Shown here piece after piece: positions 1 through 7,281 of a DNA stretch of 58,355 nucleotides. The stretch spans positions 1 through 58,355 of the forward strand of contig JAJPIP010000031.1 of NCBI GenBank assembly GCA_021324655.1. Direction: 5' to 3'. The notes beneath the pieces are model-generated. The model ran no database searches. It was not told the DNA's origin and worked only from the letters and a program-made list of their open reading frames with translations. The stretch comes from Pseudomonadota bacterium (GTDB lineage Bacteria > Chloroflexota > UBA5177). Numbering within the stretch: position 1 is the stretch's first letter; every line of letters begins with the position of its first letter. Both the position numbers and the translations under genes were made by a program.

Positions 1-95
1 CCGACATACTCATTGAACCCGGAGATCGTCGCCTGGCGGCAGGTCTCCATCGAGCCGCTGCGGTCCAGCACGATCGCCACATGTGTCGTTCCCAT
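1..95 (-). CDS. VWA-domain protein, N-terminal fragment (cut by window edge)
   Basis: The first 31 codons of a minus-strand gene are visible, starting at the ATG whose complement ends at base 95. A good ribosome-binding site (CAGGAGG) lies just upstream. The protein begins MGTTHVAIVLDRSGSME, a hydrophobic strand followed by DRSGSM, which is the DxSxS metal-binding (MIDAS) motif of von Willebrand factor A domains. VWA domains bind a divalent cation and mediate protein-protein contacts. The gene is divergent from the XRE regulator at 181 and shares an 85-base promoter region with it. The rest of the gene lies outside the window, so domain architecture beyond the VWA start is unknown. Confidence 0.75.
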   Translation of the reverse strand, partial: MGTTHVAIVLDRSGSMETCRQATISGFNEYV

Positions 96-111
96 GACAT
101 CCTCCTGTCCG

Positions 112-131
112 GTTACTAACCGTACTGTAAC
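112..131. promoter_or_regulatory. Short inverted repeat in divergent promoter region
   Basis: GTTAC (112-116) and GTAAC (127-131) form an inverted repeat with a 10-base spacer, midway between the divergent VWA and XRE genes. Its position suits an operator, possibly autoregulatory for the XRE protein, but five-base arms are weak evidence. Confidence 0.3.
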
Positions 132-146
132 AGAAGACAAACACAA

Positions 147-180
147 GTGCAAGTGTTTAATAGTGTGTTTATACTCGGGC
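147..180 (+). promoter_or_regulatory. Putative leaderless promoter of XRE regulator
   Basis: A good -10 hexamer, TATACT (170-175), ends only five bases before the ATG at 181. No Shine-Dalgarno sequence is present. Transcription would then start at or next to the start codon, giving a leaderless mRNA. The matching -35 position (147-152, GTGCAA) is poor. Confidence 0.4.
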
Positions 181-714
181 ATGGATCTGGAGGAGTTGGG
201 ACGTCTGCTGCGGGGGCGGCGCGAGGCGCTGGACCTGACGCGCGACGAGCTGGCGCGGCGGGTCGGGGTGACGCCCACCTACATCTTTATGATCGAGAGC
301 GCGCGGCCGCGATCGGGCGGATCGCCGTCACGTCCCAAGCGGGAGACGCTCAAGCGCTGGCTGGATGCGCTCGGCCTGGACCGCGACGAGGCAAACCGCG
401 CGCTGGATCTGGCCGGCTATCACCCGCTGGACGAGGACATCGAGCGTCATCTGTCCGCTCTGCACGCCCCGGCGGCGTTCCCGAGAGTCATGTACGATGC
501 GGACGAGACCATCGGGCGTGACATCACTCCCGCCTTCGCGGCGGCCCCACCTCCTCCGCCCCTGGCGGGTGCATCGCAGCCGGAGCCGGACGTCTACCAC
601 GCGCGCTATTTACTCCAGAGGCGGCTTGACCGTCTGCTCGATACCTCCCGCAATCCGGCCGCGCTCATCAAGAAACTGTCGTCCCTGCTGGAAGATCTGG
701 AGGGGGAGCGCTGA
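181..714 (+). CDS. XRE-family helix-turn-helix transcriptional regulator
   Basis: This 177-residue protein begins MDLEELGRLLRGRRE and has a Cro/C1-type helix-turn-helix at about residues 4-70. DLTRDELARRVGVTPTYIFMIE is the helix-turn-helix core, here with an inserted Arg/Ser-rich stretch (ARPRSGGSPSRPKRE) before the last helices. The C-terminal half is Pro- and acid-rich without a recognised domain. I chose the start at 181 because the fold begins there and a -10 box lies just upstream; an open frame continues to base 13 but carries no protein-like sequence. It is probably co-transcribed with the ADP-ribosylglycohydrolase that follows and may regulate that gene and the divergent VWA gene. Confidence 0.8.
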   Translation: MDLEELGRLLRGRREALDLTRDELARRVGVTPTYIFMIESARPRSGGSPSRPKRETLKRWLDALGLDRDEANRALDLAGYHPLDEDIERHLSALHAPAAFPRVMYDADETIGRDITPAFAAAPPPPPLAGASQPEPDVYHARYLLQRRLDRLLDTSRNPAALIKKLSSLLEDLEGER

Positions 715-743
715 CGACGCTGCGGGAGCGGGCACAGGGGGCG

Positions 744-1700
744 ATGCTGGGGCAGCTGGCGGGGGATGCCCTGGGCAGCATGGTGGAGTTCGAAGGGCCC
801 GCCTCGATCCGTGCCCGCTATCCCGACGGGCTCCGGGTCATCGGTCCCAGCCCGACGTTCCACACCATCGCCGGCCAGCCGACCGATGACTCGGAGCTGG
901 CGCTGGCCCTGGCGCGCAGTCTGGAGGCTCGGCACGGATACGACGAGGACGACGTGGCCGCCGCCTACGCCCGCTGGATCGAGAGTGACCCCTTCGACTG
1001 CGGAACGACCATCGGCCCGGCCACACAGGCCATGGCGCGAGCCGTGGGAACCGGTAAATCACCGGCCGCCGCCGGCCGCGAGGCCGCCAACCCGCGCAGC
1101 GAGTCGAACGGGGCCCTGATGCGGCAGAGCCCGCTCGCCATCTGGGGCGCCCATCTGCCGCCCGAGGAGCTGGGCCGCATCGTCCGCGCCGACACTACCC
1201 TCACCCACCCCAACCGCGTCTGCCAGGATGCCTCTGCCGCCTATATCGTGGCGCTCGCCGCCGCCATCCGTGACGGCCTGAGCGCCGAGGAGACGTACGA
1301 CGTCGCCCTGGCGTGGGATCGCGAGCACGGCGCCAGCCCCAAAGTGACCGCGGCGCTGCGAGACGCGCGCGCCCATCTCCCCGAGTACACCATCAGCATC
1401 GGGCACGTCATCATCGCGCTACAGAACGCCTTCTATCAGGCCCTGCACGCCCCGTCCCTGGAGGAAGGCGTGGTGCGGACGGTGATGGAGGGTGGTGACA
1501 CGGACACGAACGGCGCCATCGCCGGCGCGCTGCTGGGTGGGATCCACGGCGTCGCGGCCATCCCGGCGCAGTGGCGAGAGGCGGTGCTGCATTGCCGTCC
1601 CGAGCGGGGAGCGCCGGGGGTGCAGAGGCCACGGCCCGAAGACTACTGGCCGGGCGATGCGCTGGATCTGGCGGAGAAGTTGGTTGACTCCCGGGCGTGA
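744..1700 (+). CDS. ADP-ribosylglycohydrolase family protein
   Basis: Members of this family remove ADP-ribose from modified proteins or small molecules using two Mg2+ ions. The two metal-binding signatures are present: PTDDSELALAL near the N-terminus and GGDTDTNGAIAGALLGG near the C-terminus. The 318-residue length from this ATG is normal. The conserved N-terminal helix (RERAQGAMLGQLAGDALGS) begins upstream of the ATG, so the true start is probably the CTG at 711. That codon overlaps the stop of the XRE gene and follows an AGGGGG ribosome-binding site. The arrangement implies translational coupling with the regulator. The substrate cannot be told from the sequence. Confidence 0.88.
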   Translation: MLGQLAGDALGSMVEFEGPASIRARYPDGLRVIGPSPTFHTIAGQPTDDSELALALARSLEARHGYDEDDVAAAYARWIESDPFDCGTTIGPATQAMARAVGTGKSPAAAGREAANPRSESNGALMRQSPLAIWGAHLPPEELGRIVRADTTLTHPNRVCQDASAAYIVALAAAIRDGLSAEETYDVALAWDREHGASPKVTAALRDARAHLPEYTISIGHVIIALQNAFYQALHAPSLEEGVVRTVMEGGDTDTNGAIAGALLGGIHGVAAIPAQWREAVLHCRPERGAPGVQRPRPEDYWPGDALDLAEKLVDSRA

Positions 1701-1703
1701 AGA

Positions 1704-2096
1704 TTAGCGTGAGCGTTTGCCCCGCCGACGTGACCGGCGCGATTGGCTGATCTGAAACATAACGGAAGCGAGAGTTCTCGCCTCGGGACGGGTCTCCGCC
1801 AGCCGTGCCACCCGTGTCTGGGCTTCCTGATAGCACTCGGCATCCGCGCGGTCCCCGATCACCCAGACTGTCGCGACGGTGTCTTCGGGGTCCACCGTAT
1901 AGATAATGCGCCAGTCCCGATCTCCGACGACGATCTTGCGCCAGTTCGTGAGAGCTCCACCGAGCGGCTGACCGGCCTCTATTCCTAGCTCCTCCAGCCG
2001 CAACAGCTTCTTCAGGAAGAGCGCCAGATTGCCGCTCTCGGAGTACCGGACGAGGTCTGTCACCGCCTCGTCGATGAGCTCGACGCGAACCCGCAT
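1704..2096 (-). CDS. ParE/RelE-type toxin of a toxin-antitoxin pair
   Basis: This 130-residue protein has the RelE/ParE fold signature: an N-terminal helix pair with FLKKLLRLEELG, then GALTNWRKIVVGDRDWRIIYTVD and the closing strands TVATVWVIGDRAD. It follows the Phd-like antitoxin with a three-base gap. RelE homologues cleave mRNA in the ribosome and ParE homologues poison gyrase; the sequence does not decide which. It is longer than the usual 85-100 residues because of a tail rich in Arg, Lys and Ser (SQSRRSRRRGKRSR). It converges on the ADP-ribosylglycohydrolase, with three bases between the two stops. Confidence 0.82.
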   Translation of the reverse strand: MRVRVELIDEAVTDLVRYSESGNLALFLKKLLRLEELGIEAGQPLGGALTNWRKIVVGDRDWRIIYTVDPEDTVATVWVIGDRADAECYQEAQTRVARLAETRPEARTLASVMFQISQSRRSRRRGKRSR

Positions 2097-2099
2097 CGG

Positions 2100-2402
2100 C
2101 TAATCGTCAGTCTCGTTCAGCTGCTCGCGCGTGTATCCGAACTGGTTGAGGACATCGTCCAGGGAATGGCGCTGTGTCCCTGCCGTCATCATGCGCGCCA
2201 GGACCAGCGACACGTCCATCAGATCGTCCTCCAGTTGCTGGAGTTCGTCTAACCGATCCATGCTGATGACAGCCGCCACCGCCTTGTTGTTCCGCAGGAC
2301 GATTTGATCGTGTCCTTGCTCTGCCTCCCTGACCAGTCCGGATACTCCCAGTTTGTTGGCCTCGGAAATCGAGATCAGGTCGCGCGTATCGACGTTGGGC
2401 AC
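2100..2402 (-). CDS. Phd/YefM-family antitoxin
   Basis: This 100-residue protein has the Phd/YefM N-terminal DNA-binding module: DLISISEANKLGVSGLVREAEQG, then IVLRNNKAVAAVISMDRLDELQQLEDD. The C-terminal third is acidic and probably wraps the toxin. The start is a GTG preceded by a strong AGGAGGGGG ribosome-binding site at six bases. It is the first gene of a two-gene operon with the RelE/ParE toxin. Antitoxins of this family usually repress their own operon with the toxin as co-repressor. Confidence 0.85.
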   Translation of the reverse strand: MPNVDTRDLISISEANKLGVSGLVREAEQGHDQIVLRNNKAVAAVISMDRLDELQQLEDDLMDVSLVLARMMTAGTQRHSLDDVLNQFGYTREQLNETDD

Positions 2403-2537
2403 GTCGAACCCCCTCCTATCAACTCAACCACTGACCGTGAAATTCTATGCAGGATTCTACCTCCAATATTTTGACCGTTTCTACTGCCGGCGCCGCATGG
2501 GAAACGCCTCTCCTGCCGCGCCTGCCCATCAGGCGAC

Positions 2538-2705
2538 ATGTCTACAGCGATAGGGCTCGTGCATTATCCCGTGGTGGCCGCCCCGCGTGGCGACCAGCCC
2601 GGTGTGGTCTACCCCGACGTCAGGCTGGCCGGCACTCGGGCCGGCCACTACGACCCGGCGATGCCGTTTATTCACGAGCCCTGCTCCGGCGACGACTTCC
2701 TTTGA
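2538..2705 (+). CDS. Short hypothetical ORF in decayed region
   Basis: An ATG at 2538 opens a 55-codon frame (MSTAIGLVHYPVVAAPRGDQ...) ending at 2705. I do not recognise it and no good ribosome-binding site precedes it. It lies just before a glucoamylase-like remnant, in a stretch (2403-2759) that otherwise holds no convincing gene. It may be a gene fragment rather than a functional gene. Confidence 0.2.
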   Translation: MSTAIGLVHYPVVAAPRGDQPGVVYPDVRLAGTRAGHYDPAMPFIHEPCSGDDFL

Positions 2706-2759
2706 CGATTCGCTTTCGTTGTCGCACGATGGAAACAGACTCGGTCAGGAGGAGCAGTC

Positions 2760-2980
2760 ATGGTGCAGCGTCGTTTGTTGTGGCGTCTGGTTCTGGCGAT
2801 CGCGTCAACCCGACGACCGGCTCCGTCGGTCATCGTTTTCTGGTCCTGGACCAGTCGATGATCATGGCGGCGCTGGACAACGCTCTGGAGAACCGCGCCC
2901 TGCAGCGCCACTTCGCCGCCGACCCGGCTTCCTGGGCGACCCGGCTGTACCTCTCGTACGAGACGATGTCCATCCACTAA
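2760..2980 (+). pseudogene. Glucoamylase-like (COG5368 type) gene remnant
   Basis: The frame ending at 2980 translates from about 2795 as GDRVNPTTGSVGHRFLVLDQ, then SMIMAALDNALENRALQRHF. This matches the C-terminal end of glucoamylase-like (COG5368 type) proteins, where a VNP-TG strand precedes LDQ-MI-A. Only about 60 residues of a family that usually has several hundred are left. An ATG at 2760 with an AGGAGG site opens a different frame (MVQRRLLWRLVLAIA, signal-peptide-like) that stops at 2861. The simplest reading is an internal deletion that joined the translation start to the 3' end out of frame. A GC hairpin follows directly. Confidence 0.55.
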
Positions 2981-2990
2981 AAGCCGACAG

Positions 2991-3021
2991 GAGGGCGGGG
3001 GGACGCGCGCCCCCCGCCCTC
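2991..3021 (+). terminator. GC-rich hairpin, possible terminator
   Basis: A perfect 12-bp stem (GAGGGCGGGGGG paired with CCCCCCGCCCTC, 7-base loop) begins 10 bases after the stop of the glucoamylase remnant. No T tract follows, so intrinsic termination is uncertain. Confidence 0.5.
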
Positions 3022-3100
3022 GTTCGAGCACCGGGAAGAGGAATCCCGGATTGCACGCCCGTCTGATCGGGGCCGGCCCTCGCCGCCCGACGCTTGTCCG

Positions 3101-4432
3101 TCAGACGGCAGCCGTTGCCCTGGTGGCCCGCTGAGAGAGGAATATCCCCATCACCAACAGGTACAGCAGCGGCGCCAGCACCCACGCCGGCACCACATAG
3201 AGGTAGAACGGCGCAAAGGAGAGCCAGCAGATCGCCGAGGCCCAGAGCCACCAGCGATCGCGGCCCGTGACGGCGTCGATGGCGGGCAGGCTGAACAACA
3301 TGGCGAGGACGATGGAGCCGGATAGGCGCCCGGTGCCCGAATACGCGCTATACGAGAAGGCGTTCAAAAACACCACATTCACCAGCACGGCGAGCAGCAG
3401 CGCCCACACTTCGGGCGGCCGCGGACCGATCACCAGGGTGACGAGCGCGGCCGTGGCGGCCAGCAGGCCGGGCACGACGATCGCCACCACCAGAAAGACG
3501 ACTGCCGGATCGAAGGGCCAACGAGCGGTCAGGCCACCGAACGGCACGCCGGCCGGCGCCGAGCCGGCGGCGAAACCCAGCGAGCCGAGCCACCAGAGCA
3601 GGAACAGTTTGTAGAGAGCCAGGGGACCGGCCACGCCGGCCAGGTACAGCAAGGCCCGCGCGGTCCGCCTTCCGGCCGTCACGCGATCGCCGGCGCGTCT
3701 CCCCCACCGATCGGACAGCAGAGCGATGCCGAAGGGAATGGCGAGGACGAGTGTCGTCTCCCGGGCCAGGGCCGCGAGGCTGAACAGCGCAGCCGACGCC
3801 AGCAGCCGCCGCGGACGGAGCGGGTCGAACAGGTACATGGCACCGGCGGCCAGTGCATACGAGAGGGGTTCGGCCAGATCGTGTTGCAGCGCGAACATCA
3901 TGCCGGGGAACAGACCATACAGCCCCGCCCACCAGGCAGATAGGCCATGCCGGCGCAGCCACAAACCGCAGATCCAGGTCGCCACCCCCAGCGACACGAG
4001 ATTGATCAGCAGGAGCATGAAAGGAATCAGCGTCTTGTTGCCCAGGGACAGCAGGCGCGCCAGCATCGGATACAGAATGCGGGTGTAGCGGTACGCCGGA
4101 CTACCCAGAGAGCCCTCGTGCATGTAATCCCGGGCATGCACGGGATCCAGGGCGATGTAGTAGAAGAACTGGCCGTCGTATCCGCTCCGATCCGTGTCGT
4201 ACTGGAGGCGCGGATCGACGCGGATCACCGCGCTGGACCGGCTCTCCCGCAGGAAGCGCGTGCCCATGTGGACGAAGTACCGCGCATCCGGGTGCTGCTG
4301 GTACACCGCCGCCAGCGCCGCGATGTTGAACAGGAGCGCGAGGCAGGTAACCGTCAGCGGGGAGCAGAAGACGGCGAACCTCTCGGCAAATCGCGACGGC
4401 CGCGCCCTGACTCCTAACGCCACAATCACCAC
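3101..4432 (-). CDS. Polytopic membrane protein, GT-C-like (AZOBR_p60025-like)
   Basis: This 443-residue protein has about ten hydrophobic segments. An extracytoplasmic loop after the first segment contains GYDGQFFYYIALDPV and YRYTRILYPMLARLL, a pattern I associate with AZOBR_p60025-like proteins of surface glycopolymer synthesis. Such proteins resemble GT-C glycosyltransferases, which use polyprenyl-phosphate sugars at the outer face of the membrane. The start is one of two adjacent GTG codons behind GGGAGGG. No donor or acceptor can be named. The upstream stretch 4433-4697 holds no gene I can support. Confidence 0.72.
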   Translation of the reverse strand: MVIVALGVRARPSRFAERFAVFCSPLTVTCLALLFNIAALAAVYQQHPDARYFVHMGTRFLRESRSSAVIRVDPRLQYDTDRSGYDGQFFYYIALDPVHARDYMHEGSLGSPAYRYTRILYPMLARLLSLGNKTLIPFMLLLINLVSLGVATWICGLWLRRHGLSAWWAGLYGLFPGMMFALQHDLAEPLSYALAAGAMYLFDPLRPRRLLASAALFSLAALARETTLVLAIPFGIALLSDRWGRRAGDRVTAGRRTARALLYLAGVAGPLALYKLFLLWWLGSLGFAAGSAPAGVPFGGLTARWPFDPAVVFLVVAIVVPGLLAATAALVTLVIGPRPPEVWALLLAVLVNVVFLNAFSYSAYSGTGRLSGSIVLAMLFSLPAIDAVTGRDRWWLWASAICWLSFAPFYLYVVPAWVLAPLLYLLVMGIFLSQRATRATAAV

Positions 4433-4697
4433 ACCCTCCCCGCACCGTCCGGTCCTTGCCCCGCATCCGGGAAGCCGGATACCTCCGCATCCAGCACGAC
4501 CCGACTACGTCGCGAATGGTAGTCCGGCAAGACATGACCTGGCAGATGCACCTGCAAGCGGTGCGCGCGTACAACCGGACCAGGGCGGTCAGAGCCGAAA
4601 AACATCTGGACACACGTGAGCCGTAGCAGCAAGCCTAATTCGTGCGGTACAAACTCGGCGAGTGCTTGAGATCAGCCCTTCAAGAGTCTTATCCAGC

Positions 4698-5432
4698 CTA
4701 CCGGGGATGCCTCAGTGCCTGGGCAAACACTCGAGCGATGAGTCTATTGCCGGCAAGGGATGGGTGCACGCCGTCACTGCCGATCAGGTACCGGCGGTGA
4801 GCGAACAACGCAGCGAGGTCGACGACCTGGACACCATGCAACCTGCGAATCCGCGCATTGAGAGTGTGGATCTGGCGATTGACATTGACCTCTGGCGGAT
4901 AAGTCGGGAGGAGCGTGGCAATGATGACGCGCGTTTTCGCGGCGTGAATCATGCGCCGGAGATTCTTGAAAGTGATGCGCGGCGATACCTTGAATCGGAA
5001 GTCGTTCACTCCCTCCAGGATGATCACCGTCGACGGATGGACGCGAGCGACCACCTGAATGAGCCGAGGGAGGCCGTACGAGGTTTCCTCGCCTGGCACG
5101 CCGTAGTCGAGGACCGGCTGGCGTAGCAGACGGGAGAGATCCTCCGGATACGTCTGGTCGCGCGGACCCGTTACGTGGACCGACGGGTCCGGATTCTCGA
5201 CCTCCGCATACACGAGGCAATTGTCGTGAATGGTCCAGCCCCAGGTGATGGAATCGCCGAACGCCACGACCGGGTGGGCGGGAATTGTCACGGTCGGTGG
5301 CCGCAGGCAGACAGGGTGGCCCGGCAGGGACGAGTTTGCCGGATAGGCGTGGTGCACAGCAACGACCAACGCGAGCAGCCCTGCCATGACGACTGTCGCA
5401 CCTACGAGGATCGATCGCCTGAGCACTTTCAT
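4698..5432 (-). CDS. SGNH/GDSL-family hydrolase, secreted or membrane-anchored
   Basis: This 244-residue protein has an N-terminal hydrophobic segment (residues 9-28), suggesting export or anchoring. The SGNH blocks follow in order: VVAFGDSITWGW (block I, nucleophile Ser), DYGVPGEET (block II Gly), ILEGVNDF (block III Asn) and IGSDGVHPSLAGN (block V Asp and His). Such enzymes hydrolyse esters, often O-acetyl groups on glycans or lipid esters. Its location near acyltransferases and glycosyltransferases fits removal of acyl groups from surface glycans, which is inference. It is divergent from the glycosyltransferase gene at 5569 and has a strong leaderless promoter. Confidence 0.85.
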   Translation of the reverse strand: MKVLRRSILVGATVVMAGLLALVVAVHHAYPANSSLPGHPVCLRPPTVTIPAHPVVAFGDSITWGWTIHDNCLVYAEVENPDPSVHVTGPRDQTYPEDLSRLLRQPVLDYGVPGEETSYGLPRLIQVVARVHPSTVIILEGVNDFRFKVSPRITFKNLRRMIHAAKTRVIIATLLPTYPPEVNVNRQIHTLNARIRRLHGVQVVDLAALFAHRRYLIGSDGVHPSLAGNRLIARVFAQALRHPR

Positions 5433-5438
5433 GTCGCC

Positions 5439-5467
5439 ACTCTACAAGCCCACAATCCGTTTGTCAC
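5439..5467 (-). promoter_or_regulatory. Leaderless sigma-70-type promoter of the SGNH hydrolase
   Basis: On the minus strand, GTGACA (5467-5462) lies exactly 17 bases from TAGAGT (5444-5439). Six bases (GGCGAC) then lead to the ATG at 5432. Spacing is ideal and the -35 differs from TTGACA at one base. No Shine-Dalgarno sequence fits between the -10 and the start codon, so the mRNA is probably leaderless. Confidence 0.6.
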
Positions 5468-5568
5468 TGGTTCAGATGCCCACTCGAAGGGCGGGGCGTG
5501 CTTCGGCCCTGTTCGCCGGACATCTCGGCCGCGTGACGCACCACCCGTCGTGTACGATACGCGAGGCC

Positions 5569-7134
5569 ATGACGGGACACGGTGCGACCACGAAACCTAT
5601 AGACCGAACCGAAGACTTGCCTCGAGTACACGCCGGAGACCGAGGCTCCGCCAACCTCGTCGGTTGGGCCCTGGCGGCACTGTTGATGCTCCTGCTGATC
5701 GCTCAGGCCTTCAAGGGGATCGATCCGCAGGACGAGGGACAGTTCCTCACCTATCCCTGGCTGATGGCCCTGGGCCGGGTCCCCTATCGGGACATCTGGA
5801 TGTCGTATCCGCCGGCGACGTATGCCCTCATGGTTCCTTTCATGAAGCTCGGCCTGCCGGGGCTGGCCACGGAACGGACCCTCGGGATTCTGCTGCGGGT
5901 CTTTTACATCCTGCTGGTCAATCGGCTGGTGGCCGGCTCGTGGCGCCGTTTCTCCCCCGTGGCCTTCGCGGCGACCTTCTCCCTGGTGTATCTGGCCTCG
6001 GACGCCAAACTCTATCCCTGGATTGTCGCCCTGCCGTTGCCCGTGCTCGGGTTGATCGTTTTGCGAGATCGGCCGTATGGGGCGGCGCTGCTCTTCTTTG
6101 CCGGCGGCCTCTTCCGCTTCGAGTTCGCCGTCGCCGGGCTGGTCGCGCTGCTCGCCGCCGCGCTCCTGGGGCCGCATTCGCGTGCACGATATCTCGCGGC
6201 CGCCGGGGTGGTGGCGGCGGCGTCCGTCCTCTTCTATGCGGGGCTCGACGTGTGGACGGCGGGAGCCGCATTTCGGGACATCTTCGTGGATCAGATCGTG
6301 ACCGTCCAGCGTGGCCGATACATCCCGCTGGCAGACGTGTACCTGCCCTTCCTCGCCCTGGTGTTTCCGGTGTTCGCGGCGACCGTCGTTCTCCCGCTGG
6401 GTGTGTTCATCGCCGGTCTGCGCGGTGGCCGGCGCTGGATGACCGCCTCCAGCGCCGGGGTGCTCGTGCTGCTCCCTCACACGCTGCAACGCTTCGATAC
6501 CTCGCATGTTTTCAGCACCGCGGCGCTGGTGATTCCATGGGGGCTCATCATGTTGACGCGTCTGCGGCGAGGGGAGCCGGCAGCAGCAGGAATGCGCCTG
6601 ACTCGAGCGGTAACCGGCGGCGTCGCGGTGGTCACCGTCTGGGCGACCGCCCTTGCGCTCGCGTTCGCCGTGTACCTGTCTCCGCTGTCGCCCTGGGGTC
6701 CGGAGCCGGCCTCCCACCTGACCCAATTGATCGTCACCGGGAAGCAGACCATCATCGCCGACGACGTGGAAGAAGCGCGTGGTGATCGGGCCGTTGTTGC
6801 GTATCTCGGACGCCACGCCGCCCCCGGCGACTCCCTCCTGATTCTCCCCGCGTCCCTGGCGAGCAACTACACCCGCACGGATCTCTACTTCGTCATCGGT
6901 CTGCATCCGGCCGGCCGCTATCTTGAAGTCCAGCCTGGGCTGGAAAGGCAAGCCTCGGTGCAACGCGAGATGATCAGAACGCTGCGACACACGACGTGGG
7001 TTCTGCTGCTACGCGGCGGTCGGTGGTATGGTCCCTCCCGAGGTGAGCCGGAAACGGCCGTGGACCGGTACGATCCTCGGCACTTCCGGCCCGTTCTCCG
7101 GACTCCAATCTACGAGCTGGTACACAGGCGCTGA
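5569..7134 (+). CDS. GT-C-like integral membrane glycosyltransferase
   Basis: This 521-residue protein has one N-terminal segment, then a conserved outer loop with DPQDEGQFLTYPWLMA and VPYRDIWMSYPPATY. Acidic residues in this first loop are typical of the GT-C catalytic site. Roughly ten more hydrophobic segments follow, including LFFAGGLFRFEFAVAG. A soluble C-terminal domain (about residues 410-521) contains SVQREMIRTLRHTTWVLLL. I placed the start at 5569 because the upstream in-frame sequence is polar, not conserved-looking, and overlaps the SGNH promoter. Two broken copies of this family lie at about 14.4-15.0 and 17.7-18.1 kb. The sugar and acceptor are unknown. Confidence 0.72.
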   Translation: MTGHGATTKPIDRTEDLPRVHAGDRGSANLVGWALAALLMLLLIAQAFKGIDPQDEGQFLTYPWLMALGRVPYRDIWMSYPPATYALMVPFMKLGLPGLATERTLGILLRVFYILLVNRLVAGSWRRFSPVAFAATFSLVYLASDAKLYPWIVALPLPVLGLIVLRDRPYGAALLFFAGGLFRFEFAVAGLVALLAAALLGPHSRARYLAAAGVVAAASVLFYAGLDVWTAGAAFRDIFVDQIVTVQRGRYIPLADVYLPFLALVFPVFAATVVLPLGVFIAGLRGGRRWMTASSAGVLVLLPHTLQRFDTSHVFSTAALVIPWGLIMLTRLRRGEPAAAGMRLTRAVTGGVAVVTVWATALALAFAVYLSPLSPWGPEPASHLTQLIVTGKQTIIADDVEEARGDRAVVAYLGRHAAPGDSLLILPASLASNYTRTDLYFVIGLHPAGRYLEVQPGLERQASVQREMIRTLRHTTWVLLLRGGRWYGPSRGEPETAVDRYDPRHFRPVLRTPIYELVHRR

Positions 7135-7281
7135 GGAACAATCCGTCTATTAGTGTCAGAGTCCGCGCCCTTGCCGGGTCTTCGTGGCTGTGGCTTCGGC
7201 GACCGCCACCAGGCGACACGAGACGGTCTACCTCCCAATACACCTTTTGGCGTATGGACACCGCCATGCCGGAACGGTAGC

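Noticed and set aside
5464-6990. 508-codon open frame on the minus strand
   Set aside because: It is antisense to the GT-C-like gene at 5569 and has a composition of Gln, Arg, Gly and His with no membrane or domain pattern.
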